15,057 nucleotides of DNA from Fusobacteriota bacterium. Lineage in GTDB: Bacteria; Fusobacteriota; Fusobacteriia; Fusobacteriales; Fusobacteriaceae. The notes beneath the pieces were generated by a model. That model made no database searches, was not told where the DNA came from, and worked only from the letters and a program-made list of their open reading frames with translations. Both the position numbers and the translations under genes were made by a program. Numbering within the stretch: position 1 is the stretch's first letter; every line of letters starts with the position of its first letter. The stretch spans positions 1 to 15,057 of the forward strand of contig JAEWEF010000074.1 of the NCBI GenBank assembly GCA_023389595.1, written 5' to 3'. Shown one piece after another: positions 1-7,026 of the stretch.

Positions 1-163
1 GGGGGAGATTTAAACAAAGTTAACTACGTTATTAATTTTATTAAAAAATTTGTGATTTAATTTAAAATCAAAAAAAACTTCTATAAAATATAAATTTTTA
101 ATTTTAAAAAGCATTAAAAATATATATTAAAGTTTTTTATAACAAATAAATGTTACAAAAATA

Positions 164-191
164 TTGACAACGATACAATAAGTTTTATAAT
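164..191 (+). promoter_or_regulatory. Sigma-A type promoter of the pxp operon
   Basis: A consensus -35 box TTGACA (164-169) is followed after 16 bp by a consensus -10 box TATAAT (186-191). Transcription would start near 197-200, giving a leader of about 40 nt before pxpA, whose Shine-Dalgarno AAGGAGGT lies at 224-231. Both hexamers are perfect matches, so this is probably a strong vegetative promoter for all four downstream genes. The inverted repeat AAGTTTTA/TAAAACTT (180-187 and 207-214) overlaps the -10 box and could be an operator, but that is only a suggestion. Confidence 0.8.
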
Positions 192-236
192 AGTACTAAC
201 TTAAATTAAAACTTCATTTATATAAGGAGGTAAAAA

Positions 237-1010
237 ATGTCATATTTTGTTGATTTAAATAGTGATATAGGTGAAGGTTTTGGAGCTTATACTATGGGCA
301 TGGATGAAGAAATAATGAAGTGCGTTACAAGCGTAAATGTTGCTTGTGGTTGGCACGCAGGAGATCCACTTATCATGGATAAGACTGTAAAATTTGCTAA
401 AGAAAATAATGTTGCAATAGGAGCTCATCCGGGATATCCAGACTTACTTGGCTTTGGTAGGAGAAAAATTGATGTTACTCCTGAAGAAGCAAGAACATAT
501 ATGTTGTATCAACTTGGTGCGTTAGATGCTTTTGCAAAAGCAAACGGAATGAAATTACAACACATGAAATTACACGGTGGATTTTATAACAGTGCTGCTG
601 TTGATCCTAAACTTGCAGATGCAGTTTTAGATGGAATAGAAGCCTACGATAAAAATTTAATCGTTATGATACTTAGTGGAAGTTACATGGCTAAAGAAGC
701 TAAAAGAAGAGGACTAAGAGTTGCTGAAGAAGTTTTTGCAGATAGAGGATACAACGCTGATGGAACTTTAGTAAACAGAAAATTACCGGGAGCCTTTGTA
801 AAAGATCCTGACGAAGCTATCAAAAGAGTTATCAAAATGGTAAAAACTAAAAAAGTTACAGCAGTTAACGGAGAAGAAATAGACATAGATGCAGATTCTA
901 TTTGTGTGCACGGAGACAATCCAAAAGCTATAGAATTTGTTAATAGAATCAGAAATTCTTTAATAGCGGAAGGAATATCAGTAGTGTCGCTAGATAAATT
1001 TATAAAATAA
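237..1010 (+). CDS. pxpA: 5-oxoprolinase subunit PxpA (LamB/YcsF family)
   Basis: This is the LamB/YcsF-family subunit of the cytoplasmic ATP-dependent 5-oxoprolinase PxpABC, which converts 5-oxo-L-proline, ATP and water to L-glutamate, ADP and phosphate. The 257-residue protein has the usual family length and the conserved blocks in order: DLNSDIGEGFG (6-16), NVACGWHAGDP (34-44), GAHPGYPDLLGFGRR (62-76), KLHGGFYN (111-118), ADRGYNADGTLVN (168-180) and CVHGDNP (223-229). Many family members read KPHG where this one has KLHG, and F where it has W39; both are mild variants. The ATG at 237 is preceded by a strong AAGGAGGT with 5 nt spacing. It is the first gene of a four-gene operon containing pxpB and pxpC, which makes the assignment firm. 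Confidence 0.95.
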   Translation: MSYFVDLNSDIGEGFGAYTMGMDEEIMKCVTSVNVACGWHAGDPLIMDKTVKFAKENNVAIGAHPGYPDLLGFGRRKIDVTPEEARTYMLYQLGALDAFAKANGMKLQHMKLHGGFYNSAAVDPKLADAVLDGIEAYDKNLIVMILSGSYMAKEAKRRGLRVAEEVFADRGYNADGTLVNRKLPGAFVKDPDEAIKRVIKMVKTKKVTAVNGEEIDIDADSICVHGDNPKAIEFVNRIRNSLIAEGISVVSLDKFIK

Positions 1011-1043
1011 AAAAATAAAAAATAAAATTATGGGAGAAAATTT

Positions 1044-2225
1044 ATGAAAAATAAAAACTTATCAGTACTTTTAGGTGCAGCTTTCTTGATGGCAACATCT
1101 GCAATAGGGCCGGGATTTATGACACAAACTGCCGTTTTCACAAAAAATATGGGTGCAACTTTTGCATTTGTAATTGTTGTTTCAGTTTTAATGTCTTTTG
1201 TTGCTCAATTAAATGTGTGGAGAATTTTAGCAGTTTCTAAAAAAAGAGGACAGGACATAGCCAACGAGCTTTTACCTGGACTTGGATATGTTATAACTTT
1301 TTTAATTTGTCTTGGAGGACTTGCATTCAATATAGGTAATGTTGGTGGAGCAGCTTTAGGTATGCAAGTTTTATTTGATACAAATATTAACTTAGGAGCA
1401 GTAATAAGTGCTATTATTGCGATAATAATATTTTCATTCAAATCTGCAGGAAAATTAATGGATAAAATGACTCAAATACTTGGTAGTATAATGATAATAC
1501 TAATAGGTTATGTTGCACTTTCAACAAATCCACCTGTTGGGACAGCTGTAAAAGAAGTCGTAATGCCATCATATATAGATTTTATTTCTATAATAACTCT
1601 GATAGGAGGTACTGTTGGTGGTTATATAATTTTTTCTGGTGGTCACAGATTAATAGATGCTGGCATAGTTGGAGAAGAAAATCTTAGTGAAGTAAATAAA
1701 TCTGCCGTACTTGGTATGACTGTTGCGACAATAGTTAGAATACTTTTATTCTTAGCAGTTTTAGGTGTTGTAACTTTAGGTCACGAACTAGATCCTGCCA
1801 ACCCTGCAGCTGACGCTTTCAAAATAGCGGCTGGTACTATAGGATATAAAATATTTGGTCTTGTTTTCTTAGCTGCAGCATTAACTTCTGTTGTTGGAGC
1901 GGCATATACTAGCGTTTCATTTTTGAAAACTTTATTTAAAGTTGTTGCTAAATATGAAAATTTATTTATAATTTTCTTCATCGCTGCATCAACTTTAATA
2001 TTAATACTATTAGGTAAACCTGCAAAACTTTTAGTTTTAGCTGGTTCACTAAATGGACTTATACTTCCTATAACTCTTGCAACTATATTACTTGCTAGTA
2101 AAAAAAGAAGCATAGTTGGAACTTATAAACATTCACAAATATTATTCATATTAGGTTGGGTAGTTACAATAATAACAGCATTTATGGGAATAAAATCACT
2201 TTCAGCTCTTTCAGCTTTATTTTAA
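1044..2225 (+). CDS. ycsG: NRAMP-family membrane transporter of the oxoprolinase operon (YcsG type)
   Basis: A 393-residue integral membrane protein with roughly ten to eleven hydrophobic segments and the NRAMP (SLC11/LeuT) fold hallmark GPGF at 22-25 near the start of TM1. It lies 33 nt after pxpA and 12 nt before pxpB, the same position as ycsG in the Bacillus subtilis ycsF-kipI-kipA cluster. The residues that coordinate metal in true NRAMP proteins appear to be absent: the TM1 stretch reads TQTAVFT (27-33) where DPGN is expected, and the TM6 stretch reads SGGHRLIDAG (198-207) where MPH is expected. Substrate is therefore uncertain. Import of 5-oxoproline or a related compound is a reasonable inference from the operon; a divalent cation remains possible. 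The start ATG has a GGGAG at 1032-1036. Family is confident, substrate is not. Confidence 0.85.
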   Translation: MKNKNLSVLLGAAFLMATSAIGPGFMTQTAVFTKNMGATFAFVIVVSVLMSFVAQLNVWRILAVSKKRGQDIANELLPGLGYVITFLICLGGLAFNIGNVGGAALGMQVLFDTNINLGAVISAIIAIIIFSFKSAGKLMDKMTQILGSIMIILIGYVALSTNPPVGTAVKEVVMPSYIDFISIITLIGGTVGGYIIFSGGHRLIDAGIVGEENLSEVNKSAVLGMTVATIVRILLFLAVLGVVTLGHELDPANPAADAFKIAAGTIGYKIFGLVFLAAALTSVVGAAYTSVSFLKTLFKVVAKYENLFIIFFIAASTLILILLGKPAKLLVLAGSLNGLILPITLATILLASKKRSIVGTYKHSQILFILGWVVTIITAFMGIKSLSALSALF

Positions 2226-2237
2226 GAGGTGATGTAA

Positions 2238-2984
2238 ATGGAAGGATTAAAATTTTTACTTGTTGGCGATAGTGCCTTTTCGGTGCAATTTGGAAATCAA
2301 ATTTCGAATGAAATAAATAAGCAAATAAGAAAAGTTATGAAAAAATTGCAAGAAGAAAAAATAGATGGCATTTTAGAATTAACTCCAACTTATTGCTCAA
2401 TTTTAATAAATTATGACCCGCTAAAAATTTCTTACGAAAATTTAAAAAATAAAATTGAAAAATTTTATTCAGAAAAAAATGATGATGAAGATGATGATGA
2501 AGTAACTTTAATAGAAATTCCTACACTTTATAACGATGAATGCGGGCCAGATTTAGAATTTGTTGCAGAACACAATAATTTATCTAAAGAAGAAGTTATT
2601 AAAATTCATACAGGAACAGATTACTTAGTTTATATGTTGGGATTTATGCCAGGATTTACTTATCTTGGAGGCATGGATGAAAGAATTGCAACGCCACGTC
2701 TTGAAAGTCCGAGATTAAAAATTTTACCAGGCTCTGTTGGTATAGCCGGTAAACAAACTGGTATGTATCCATCTATGTCGCCAGGTGGTTGGAGGATAAT
2801 AGGAAGAACTCCTTTAAAACTTTACAGGCCAGACCAAGATCCACCAGTTTATGTAAATGCTGGCGACTACATCAGATATGTATCTATTAGTGAAGATGAA
2901 TACAAAAAAATTGAAGAAGAAGTTTTAGCAAATAAATATGAAGTTGTAATTAAAAAAGTTAAAAGAGGTGATTTGAATGTATAA
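2238..2984 (+). CDS. pxpB: 5-oxoprolinase subunit PxpB (KipI family)
   Basis: PxpB/KipI-family protein, the carboxyltransferase C/D-like subunit of the PxpABC 5-oxoprolinase complex. The 248 residues cover the usual length. An N-terminal alpha/beta half (about 1-75) is joined by a strongly acidic linker (NDDEDDDE, 81-88) to the cyclophilin-like catalytic half. That half carries the family blocks HTGTDYLVYMLGFMPGF (124-140) and GSVGIAGKQTGMYPSMSPGG (165-184). The start ATG is set by AGAGGTGAT at 2226-2233, just after the stop of the upstream carrier gene. The 3' end overlaps pxpC by 8 nt, so the two subunits are probably translationally coupled, as expected for a stoichiometric pair. The B. 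subtilis homologue KipI also inhibits the sporulation kinase KinA, but no kinase target is visible here. Confidence 0.94.
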   Translation: MEGLKFLLVGDSAFSVQFGNQISNEINKQIRKVMKKLQEEKIDGILELTPTYCSILINYDPLKISYENLKNKIEKFYSEKNDDEDDDEVTLIEIPTLYNDECGPDLEFVAEHNNLSKEEVIKIHTGTDYLVYMLGFMPGFTYLGGMDERIATPRLESPRLKILPGSVGIAGKQTGMYPSMSPGGWRIIGRTPLKLYRPDQDPPVYVNAGDYIRYVSISEDEYKKIEEEVLANKYEVVIKKVKRGDLNV

Positions 2985-3966
2985 AATAAAAGTTCAAAAG
3001 CCTGGACTTTGTACCACAGTTCAAGATATGGGAAGAGTTGGTTTTCAAAAATTTGGCATTCCTGTATCGGGAGTAATGGATGAATTTTCTTTTGTGGTTG
3101 CAAATTATCTTTTAGGAAATAATTATAACAATGCAGTTTTAGAAGTTCAATACATGGGACCAACACTTGAATTTGATTTTGATGTAAGTGTTGCCATAAC
3201 TGGAGCTAACCTTTCAGCAAAACTTAACGGCGAAGATGTTGCTATGTGGGAAACTATAAATATTAAAAAAGGCGACGTACTTTCTTTTGGAAATATCAAA
3301 GAGGGAGTAAGAGCATATATAGCTTTTGCTGGAGAAATTGATGTGCCTTTAGTAAATGGAAGCAAATCTACTTTACTAAAATCAAAACTTGGAGGTTTTG
3401 ATGGCAGACAATTAAAAATGTTAGATGAAATTGAAATAAAAAATCCTAGAGTTTTAGAAAAGAAAAACAAATTGCAAGAAAAATTTATTCCAAAATTTGT
3501 AGCAGAAAATGAAATAAGAGTTATACTTGGACCTCAAGATGATTATTTTACAGAAAACGGAATAAAAACTTTTTTGAGTTCTGAATACACTGTTACAAAA
3601 GATGCTGACAGAATGGGAATGAGACTTAGCGGTGAAGTTATCGAACATAAAGATAAGGCCGATATAATTTCTGATGCGGCAGTGTTTGGTTCTATTCAAG
3701 TTCCTGGTAATGGCTTGCCAATAATTTTGCTTGCTGATAGACAGACAACTGGAGGTTATACAAAGATAGCAACAGTTATTAAAGCTGATTTGCCTAAACT
3801 TGCTCAGATGTCACCTAACAATAAAATTAAATTTAAAAAAGTTGAACTTAGTGAAGCTCAAACAATTTATAAACAATTTTATGATAATTTAGAATTTATT
3901 AAAGCTAGCTTTGAAGAGAAAAAAAGCAGCTGCATATTTAAGAAAATTTTTAAAATATTTGGATAA
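2977..3966 (+). CDS. pxpC: 5-oxoprolinase subunit PxpC (biotin-dependent carboxyltransferase-like, KipA family)
   Basis: PxpC/KipA-family protein with the carboxyltransferase A/B-like domain, the partner of PxpB in the ATP-dependent 5-oxoprolinase. Family blocks are TTVQDMGR (13-20), GIPVSGVMD (27-35), RVILGPQDDYFT (181-192), the DADRMGMRLSG stretch (209-219), and SDAAVFGSIQVPGNG then DRQTTGGY (232-261). The 329-residue length is normal for the family. The last 15 residues (315-329) form a basic, hydrophobic tail with repeated FKKIF-like units that looks unlike the conserved core. The start ATG lies inside the end of pxpB and uses AGAGGTGA at 2964-2971, nearly the same ribosome binding site as pxpB. 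It is the last gene of the operon; the stop is directly followed by a bidirectional terminator. Confidence 0.94.
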   Translation: MYKIKVQKPGLCTTVQDMGRVGFQKFGIPVSGVMDEFSFVVANYLLGNNYNNAVLEVQYMGPTLEFDFDVSVAITGANLSAKLNGEDVAMWETINIKKGDVLSFGNIKEGVRAYIAFAGEIDVPLVNGSKSTLLKSKLGGFDGRQLKMLDEIEIKNPRVLEKKNKLQEKFIPKFVAENEIRVILGPQDDYFTENGIKTFLSSEYTVTKDADRMGMRLSGEVIEHKDKADIISDAAVFGSIQVPGNGLPIILLADRQTTGGYTKIATVIKADLPKLAQMSPNNKIKFKKVELSEAQTIYKQFYDNLEFIKASFEEKKSSCIFKKIFKIFG

Positions 3967-3967
3967 C

Positions 3968-3999
3968 AAAAAAGAGTATGAAATTTCATACTCTTTTTT
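3968..3999. terminator. Bidirectional rho-independent terminator between pxpC and copA
   Basis: A perfect palindrome: GAGTATGAAA (3974-3983) abuts TTTCATACTC (3984-3993), with six A before and six T after. It therefore reads as hairpin plus U-tract on both strands and serves the convergent pair pxpC (+) and copA (-). A practical hairpin is an 8-bp stem with an AATT loop. It starts 1 nt after the pxpC stop and ends 1 nt before the copA stop. Confidence 0.9.
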
Positions 4000-4000
4000 A

Positions 4001-6499
4001 TTATTTGATTTCTACAACTTCGTATCCTGCTCCAATTATTTTTTCTTTCAATATTTCGTCAGAAATTTCAACATCACTTTCTATTTCAGCATTTTTATTT
4101 TCAAGCGACACTTTTACATTTTTAACTCCATCAATAGAATTTAATATTTTTTCAACGGTACTCGTACAATGACTACACATCATTCCATTAATATAAATTG
4201 TTTTTTTGAAAAATTCTTCTCTCCTTACCTCATCCATTTTACTTTCACCAACTTCCTTTTCGAATTTAATTTTTCTTAATCTAAGAGCGTTCGTTACAAC
4301 GAAAAGTGAACTACAACTCATTGCGAACGCTGCAAACATAGGATTCATTTTCCAGTGTAGTGCGTGATAAAAAATTCCTGCAGCTATAGGTATACCTATG
4401 ACATTATAAATGAATGCCCAAAATAAATTTTGTTTTATATTTCTTATAGTTGCCTTACTTAAATATATAGCGTTCGTTACATCTTGTAAATCACTATTCA
4501 TTAAAACTATATTTGCAGATTCTATTGCTATATCAGTTCCTGCCCCTATTGCTATTCCAACATTTGCAGTTGCAAGAGCGGGAGCATCATTTATTCCGTC
4601 ACCAACCATTGCAACCATACCATTTCTTTCTTGGACTTTTTTTATCGTATCAGCTTTTTCTGTCGGTAAAACTTCAGAAATAATTTCATCCACTCCAACT
4701 ATTTTTCCTATAGAATTTGCAGTGTGCTTATTGTCGCCAGTAAGCATAATAGTTTTTATTCCCATATTTTTTAAATTTTTGATGGCAGACACACTATTAT
4801 TTTTTATTTTATCGGCGATGGAAATTATACCTTCAAGATTTTTTTCAGATGCCACATATAAAATCGTGTACATAGAATTTTCTTCCGTTTTATATTTTTC
4901 GTCCACAACGACGGATATATTTTTCATCATCTTTTCATTTCCTATGTAGTAAGTTTTATTTTCAACTTCTGCACTTATACCTTGACCATAAATTTGTTTG
5001 AAATTTTTAACTTCAAGAAAATTTGTATTTTTCTTTTTAAATTCGTTCACTATGGCTTTTGAAAGTGGATGTTCGGATAAATTTTCTATGCTAGCAGTAA
5101 TTTGTAAAAGTTTTTCTTCGCTTTCTGATCCTACGGATTTAAATTCATTTACAAAGGGGCTACCTTCAGTTATCGTTCCAGTTTTATCGAAAACTATATT
5201 TTTTATTGAATGCATAAGTTCCAACGATTCGGCCGATTTAATTAAAATTCCGTTCGTCGCCCCACGACCAATTGCAACCATTATTGCAGTAGGAGTTGCA
5301 AGTCCAAGTGCACAAGGACAAGAAATCACTAAAACGGATATAGCCATAGAAAGAGAAAATTCTAAACTTTTTCCAAGTAGCATCCAGACTACAAAAGTTA
5401 GAAGAGAAATTCCTATTACAAATGGAACGAATTTCCCTGAAATTTTATCGGCAAGTCTGGCTATTGGAGCTTTCGATGTTGTTGCCTCGTCAACTATTTT
5501 TATTATTTTAGCAAGAAGTGTATCCTCACCAACTCTTAAAATTTTAACTTTAAAATATCCACTTTTAACTATCGTTGCACCTATAAGATTATCGCCCACA
5601 TTTTTTTCGACGGGCATACTTTCTCCAGTTATACTCGATTCATCTATAAAGCCATTTCCTTCTATAACTTCAGAATCAAGAGGGACAGTTTCACCAGATT
5701 TTACTATAACTGTATCTCCAACTTTTATGTTTTTAAGTTCTAATATTTTTTCTTCTCCGTCAATCAAAACTGTTGCAACTTTCGGAGTTAAATTTATAAG
5801 TTGATTAATCGCCTCAGAAGTTTTCCCCTTCGATTTATGTTCCAAATATTTACCAAGAGTTATAAGAGCAAGTATCATTCCCGTTCCCTCAAAATATAAC
5901 TCGTGTGCAAATCGATGAACTAAATGAATATCTCCAATGTCCATCCCGTACGCCATTTTATAAATTGCATAGATACCATAAAGAAGAGATGCAGTCGTAC
6001 TTATTGCAACAAGAGAATCCATGTTGGGAGCTCTGTTAAAAAGAGATTTATAACCATTCGTGTAATATTTAAAATTCACAAAAACTATGGGAAGAACTAG
6101 TAGAAATTGTGTGAAGGCATTGATTATAGGATGGTAGTGTGCGGAAAGTATAGATGGTACAGGCAATCCTATCATCGGGCCCATAGATAGATAAAACAGC
6201 GGAATGGCAAATACTAGCGAAACGACAAGTATGAATTTAACTTTTTTATCTTCGGAAGTTTTATCTACAATTTCATTATTTTTTTCTTCGTTGGGAAGAA
6301 ATGCCGTGTATCCAATTTTATTTACAGAATTTATAATTTCATCGGACGACAAAATATTTTCGTCGTAATCGACCGTCATATTGTTTTTAAGTAAGTTTAC
6401 ATTTACATTTTTTACTCCACGCAACGCAGAAATATTTTTTTCTATGTTGGAAGAGCATGCAGAACAAGACATACCTTTTACATTGTATGTTAGCTTCAT
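4001..6499 (-). CDS. copA: Copper-translocating P-type ATPase CopA with N- and C-terminal HMA domains
   Basis: An 832-residue P1B-type ATPase that pumps Cu(I) out of the cytoplasm. In order: an N-terminal HMA domain with GMSCSAC (C12, C15); membrane segments; actuator loop TGES (291-294); CPC in the membrane (394-396); phosphorylation site DKTGT (D438); nucleotide-binding HP (477-478); TGDN (587-590); hinge GDGINDAP (633-640). The pair YN (698-699) and MSCSS (727-731) in the last two membrane helices is the P1B-1 Cu(I) signature, so copper (or silver) is favoured over zinc. A second HMA domain with GMMCSHC (C775, C778) follows the last helix, which resembles a fused CopZ chaperone. The start ATG has AAGGAGGAAG at 6502-6511. 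No separate copZ, CsoR or CopY gene is adjacent. Confidence 0.95.
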   Translation of the reverse strand: MKLTYNVKGMSCSACSSNIEKNISALRGVKNVNVNLLKNNMTVDYDENILSSDEIINSVNKIGYTAFLPNEEKNNEIVDKTSEDKKVKFILVVSLVFAIPLFYLSMGPMIGLPVPSILSAHYHPIINAFTQFLLVLPIVFVNFKYYTNGYKSLFNRAPNMDSLVAISTTASLLYGIYAIYKMAYGMDIGDIHLVHRFAHELYFEGTGMILALITLGKYLEHKSKGKTSEAINQLINLTPKVATVLIDGEEKILELKNIKVGDTVIVKSGETVPLDSEVIEGNGFIDESSITGESMPVEKNVGDNLIGATIVKSGYFKVKILRVGEDTLLAKIIKIVDEATTSKAPIARLADKISGKFVPFVIGISLLTFVVWMLLGKSLEFSLSMAISVLVISCPCALGLATPTAIMVAIGRGATNGILIKSAESLELMHSIKNIVFDKTGTITEGSPFVNEFKSVGSESEEKLLQITASIENLSEHPLSKAIVNEFKKKNTNFLEVKNFKQIYGQGISAEVENKTYYIGNEKMMKNISVVVDEKYKTEENSMYTILYVASEKNLEGIISIADKIKNNSVSAIKNLKNMGIKTIMLTGDNKHTANSIGKIVGVDEIISEVLPTEKADTIKKVQERNGMVAMVGDGINDAPALATANVGIAIGAGTDIAIESANIVLMNSDLQDVTNAIYLSKATIRNIKQNLFWAFIYNVIGIPIAAGIFYHALHWKMNPMFAAFAMSCSSLFVVTNALRLRKIKFEKEVGESKMDEVRREEFFKKTIYINGMMCSHCTSTVEKILNSIDGVKNVKVSLENKNAEIESDVEISDEILKEKIIGAGYEVVEIK

Positions 6500-6533
6500 A
6501 ACTTCCTCCTTAAAAATAGTTGTTGTTTGATAT

Positions 6534-6570
6534 ATTTTAACACAAAAAAGTTTATTTAAATAGTAAATAA
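6534..6570 (-). promoter_or_regulatory. Probable copA promoter with overlapping inverted repeat
   Basis: Read on the minus strand there is an extended -10, TGT followed by TAAAAT (6542-6534), about 35 nt before the copA start. The -35 region at the best spacing (6557-6562, TATTTA) is weak. An inverted repeat TTATTTA/TAAATAA with a 5-nt spacer (6552-6570) covers that -35 position and could be a repressor site. It does not resemble the CopY box, and its AT-only arms limit confidence. Confidence 0.5.
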
Positions 6571-6581
6571 TATTTTTTTTG

Positions 6582-6613
6582 AAAAATAAAAAAGGATTGA
6601 ACGTTTCAATCCT
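6582..6613 (-). terminator. Rho-independent terminator after the Rrf2 gene
   Basis: GGATTGAA (6594-6601) and TTCAATCC (6605-6612) form an 8-bp stem with a 3-nt loop, extendable by one A-T pair. On the minus strand the stem is followed by a T-rich run (6593 down to 6583). It sits directly after the stop of the Rrf2 gene and closes the rapZ-to-rrf2 transcription unit, separating it from copA. Confidence 0.87.
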
Positions 6614-6614
6614 C

Positions 6615-7025
6615 TCACTTATTTTGTAACCATTCTTCGGATAAATCTTTAAAATTAGAATTTTCTAAATTTTGTTCAAGCTTTTTTTCTACAACTCTAA
6701 GTGCATTCATAATGTGAGCGTAACTTGTTCCGACTTCGTCAAAATTTTCTATATCTTTCACCATTATTATATCGTCTATACAAAGTATAGCATCTTTTAA
6801 AGATATGTCTTCCGGTTTTTTCTTTAATTTATATCCACCTTTAGAACCCTTAATTATTTCTAAAAGTCCAGCTTTTTCCATTTTTTTCATTATACGCATG
6901 CTAAATAGATGAGGTATTACCTCCTCCTGTGAAATTTCTTGTGAAGTAATAATTTCTCTTTCTGGATGGCTTGCCATAAACATTAAAATTCTAAAAACGT
7001 ATTCTATTTCATTTTTAAATCTCAT
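6615..7025 (-). CDS. Rrf2-family winged-helix transcriptional regulator
   Basis: A small DNA-binding regulator of the Rrf2 family. The reading frame is open to 7049, but the internal ATG at 7025 is preferred: it gives the typical family N-terminus (MRFKNEIEYVFRIL), lies 1 nt after the yqhQ stop and has GAGGTG at 7036-7041. This gives 136 residues. The winged helix covers roughly residues 1-75, with a recognition-helix block near IPHLFSMRIMKKMEKAGLL and the wing motif GSKGGYKL, both characteristic of the family. Only one cysteine (about residue 82) is present, so the three-cysteine Fe-S ligand set of IscR or NsrR is missing. The sensed signal and targets are unknown. It is the last gene of the minus-strand operon and lies directly upstream of copA. 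Confidence 0.86.
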   Translation of the reverse strand: MRFKNEIEYVFRILMFMASHPEREIITSQEISQEEVIPHLFSMRIMKKMEKAGLLEIIKGSKGGYKLKKKPEDISLKDAILCIDDIIMVKDIENFDEVGTSYAHIMNALRVVEKKLEQNLENSNFKDLSEEWLQNK

Positions 7026-7026
7026 T

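Noticed and set aside
1..5. Run of five G at the start of the window, possible end of an upstream element
   Set aside because: It is truncated by the window edge and no partner arm or gene can be seen, so nothing can be claimed.
94..121. Inverted repeat ATTTTTAAT/ATTAAAAAT upstream of the pxp promoter
   Set aside because: The arms are only A and T in a region that is almost wholly A/T, so a 9-bp match is expected by chance; no U-tract or gene end is associated with it.
237..3966. Urea amidolyase or allophanate hydrolase function for the pxpB/pxpC pair
   Set aside because: These domains occur in urea carboxylase fusions, but here they are separate subunits next to pxpA and no biotin carboxylase or allophanate hydrolase gene is present, so 5-oxoprolinase is the better call.
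4410..5804. Long open frames on the + strand opposite copA (179 and 268 codons)
   Set aside because: They lie wholly antisense to a clearly real P-type ATPase, have no credible ribosome binding sites or domains, and arise from the codon pattern of the opposite strand.
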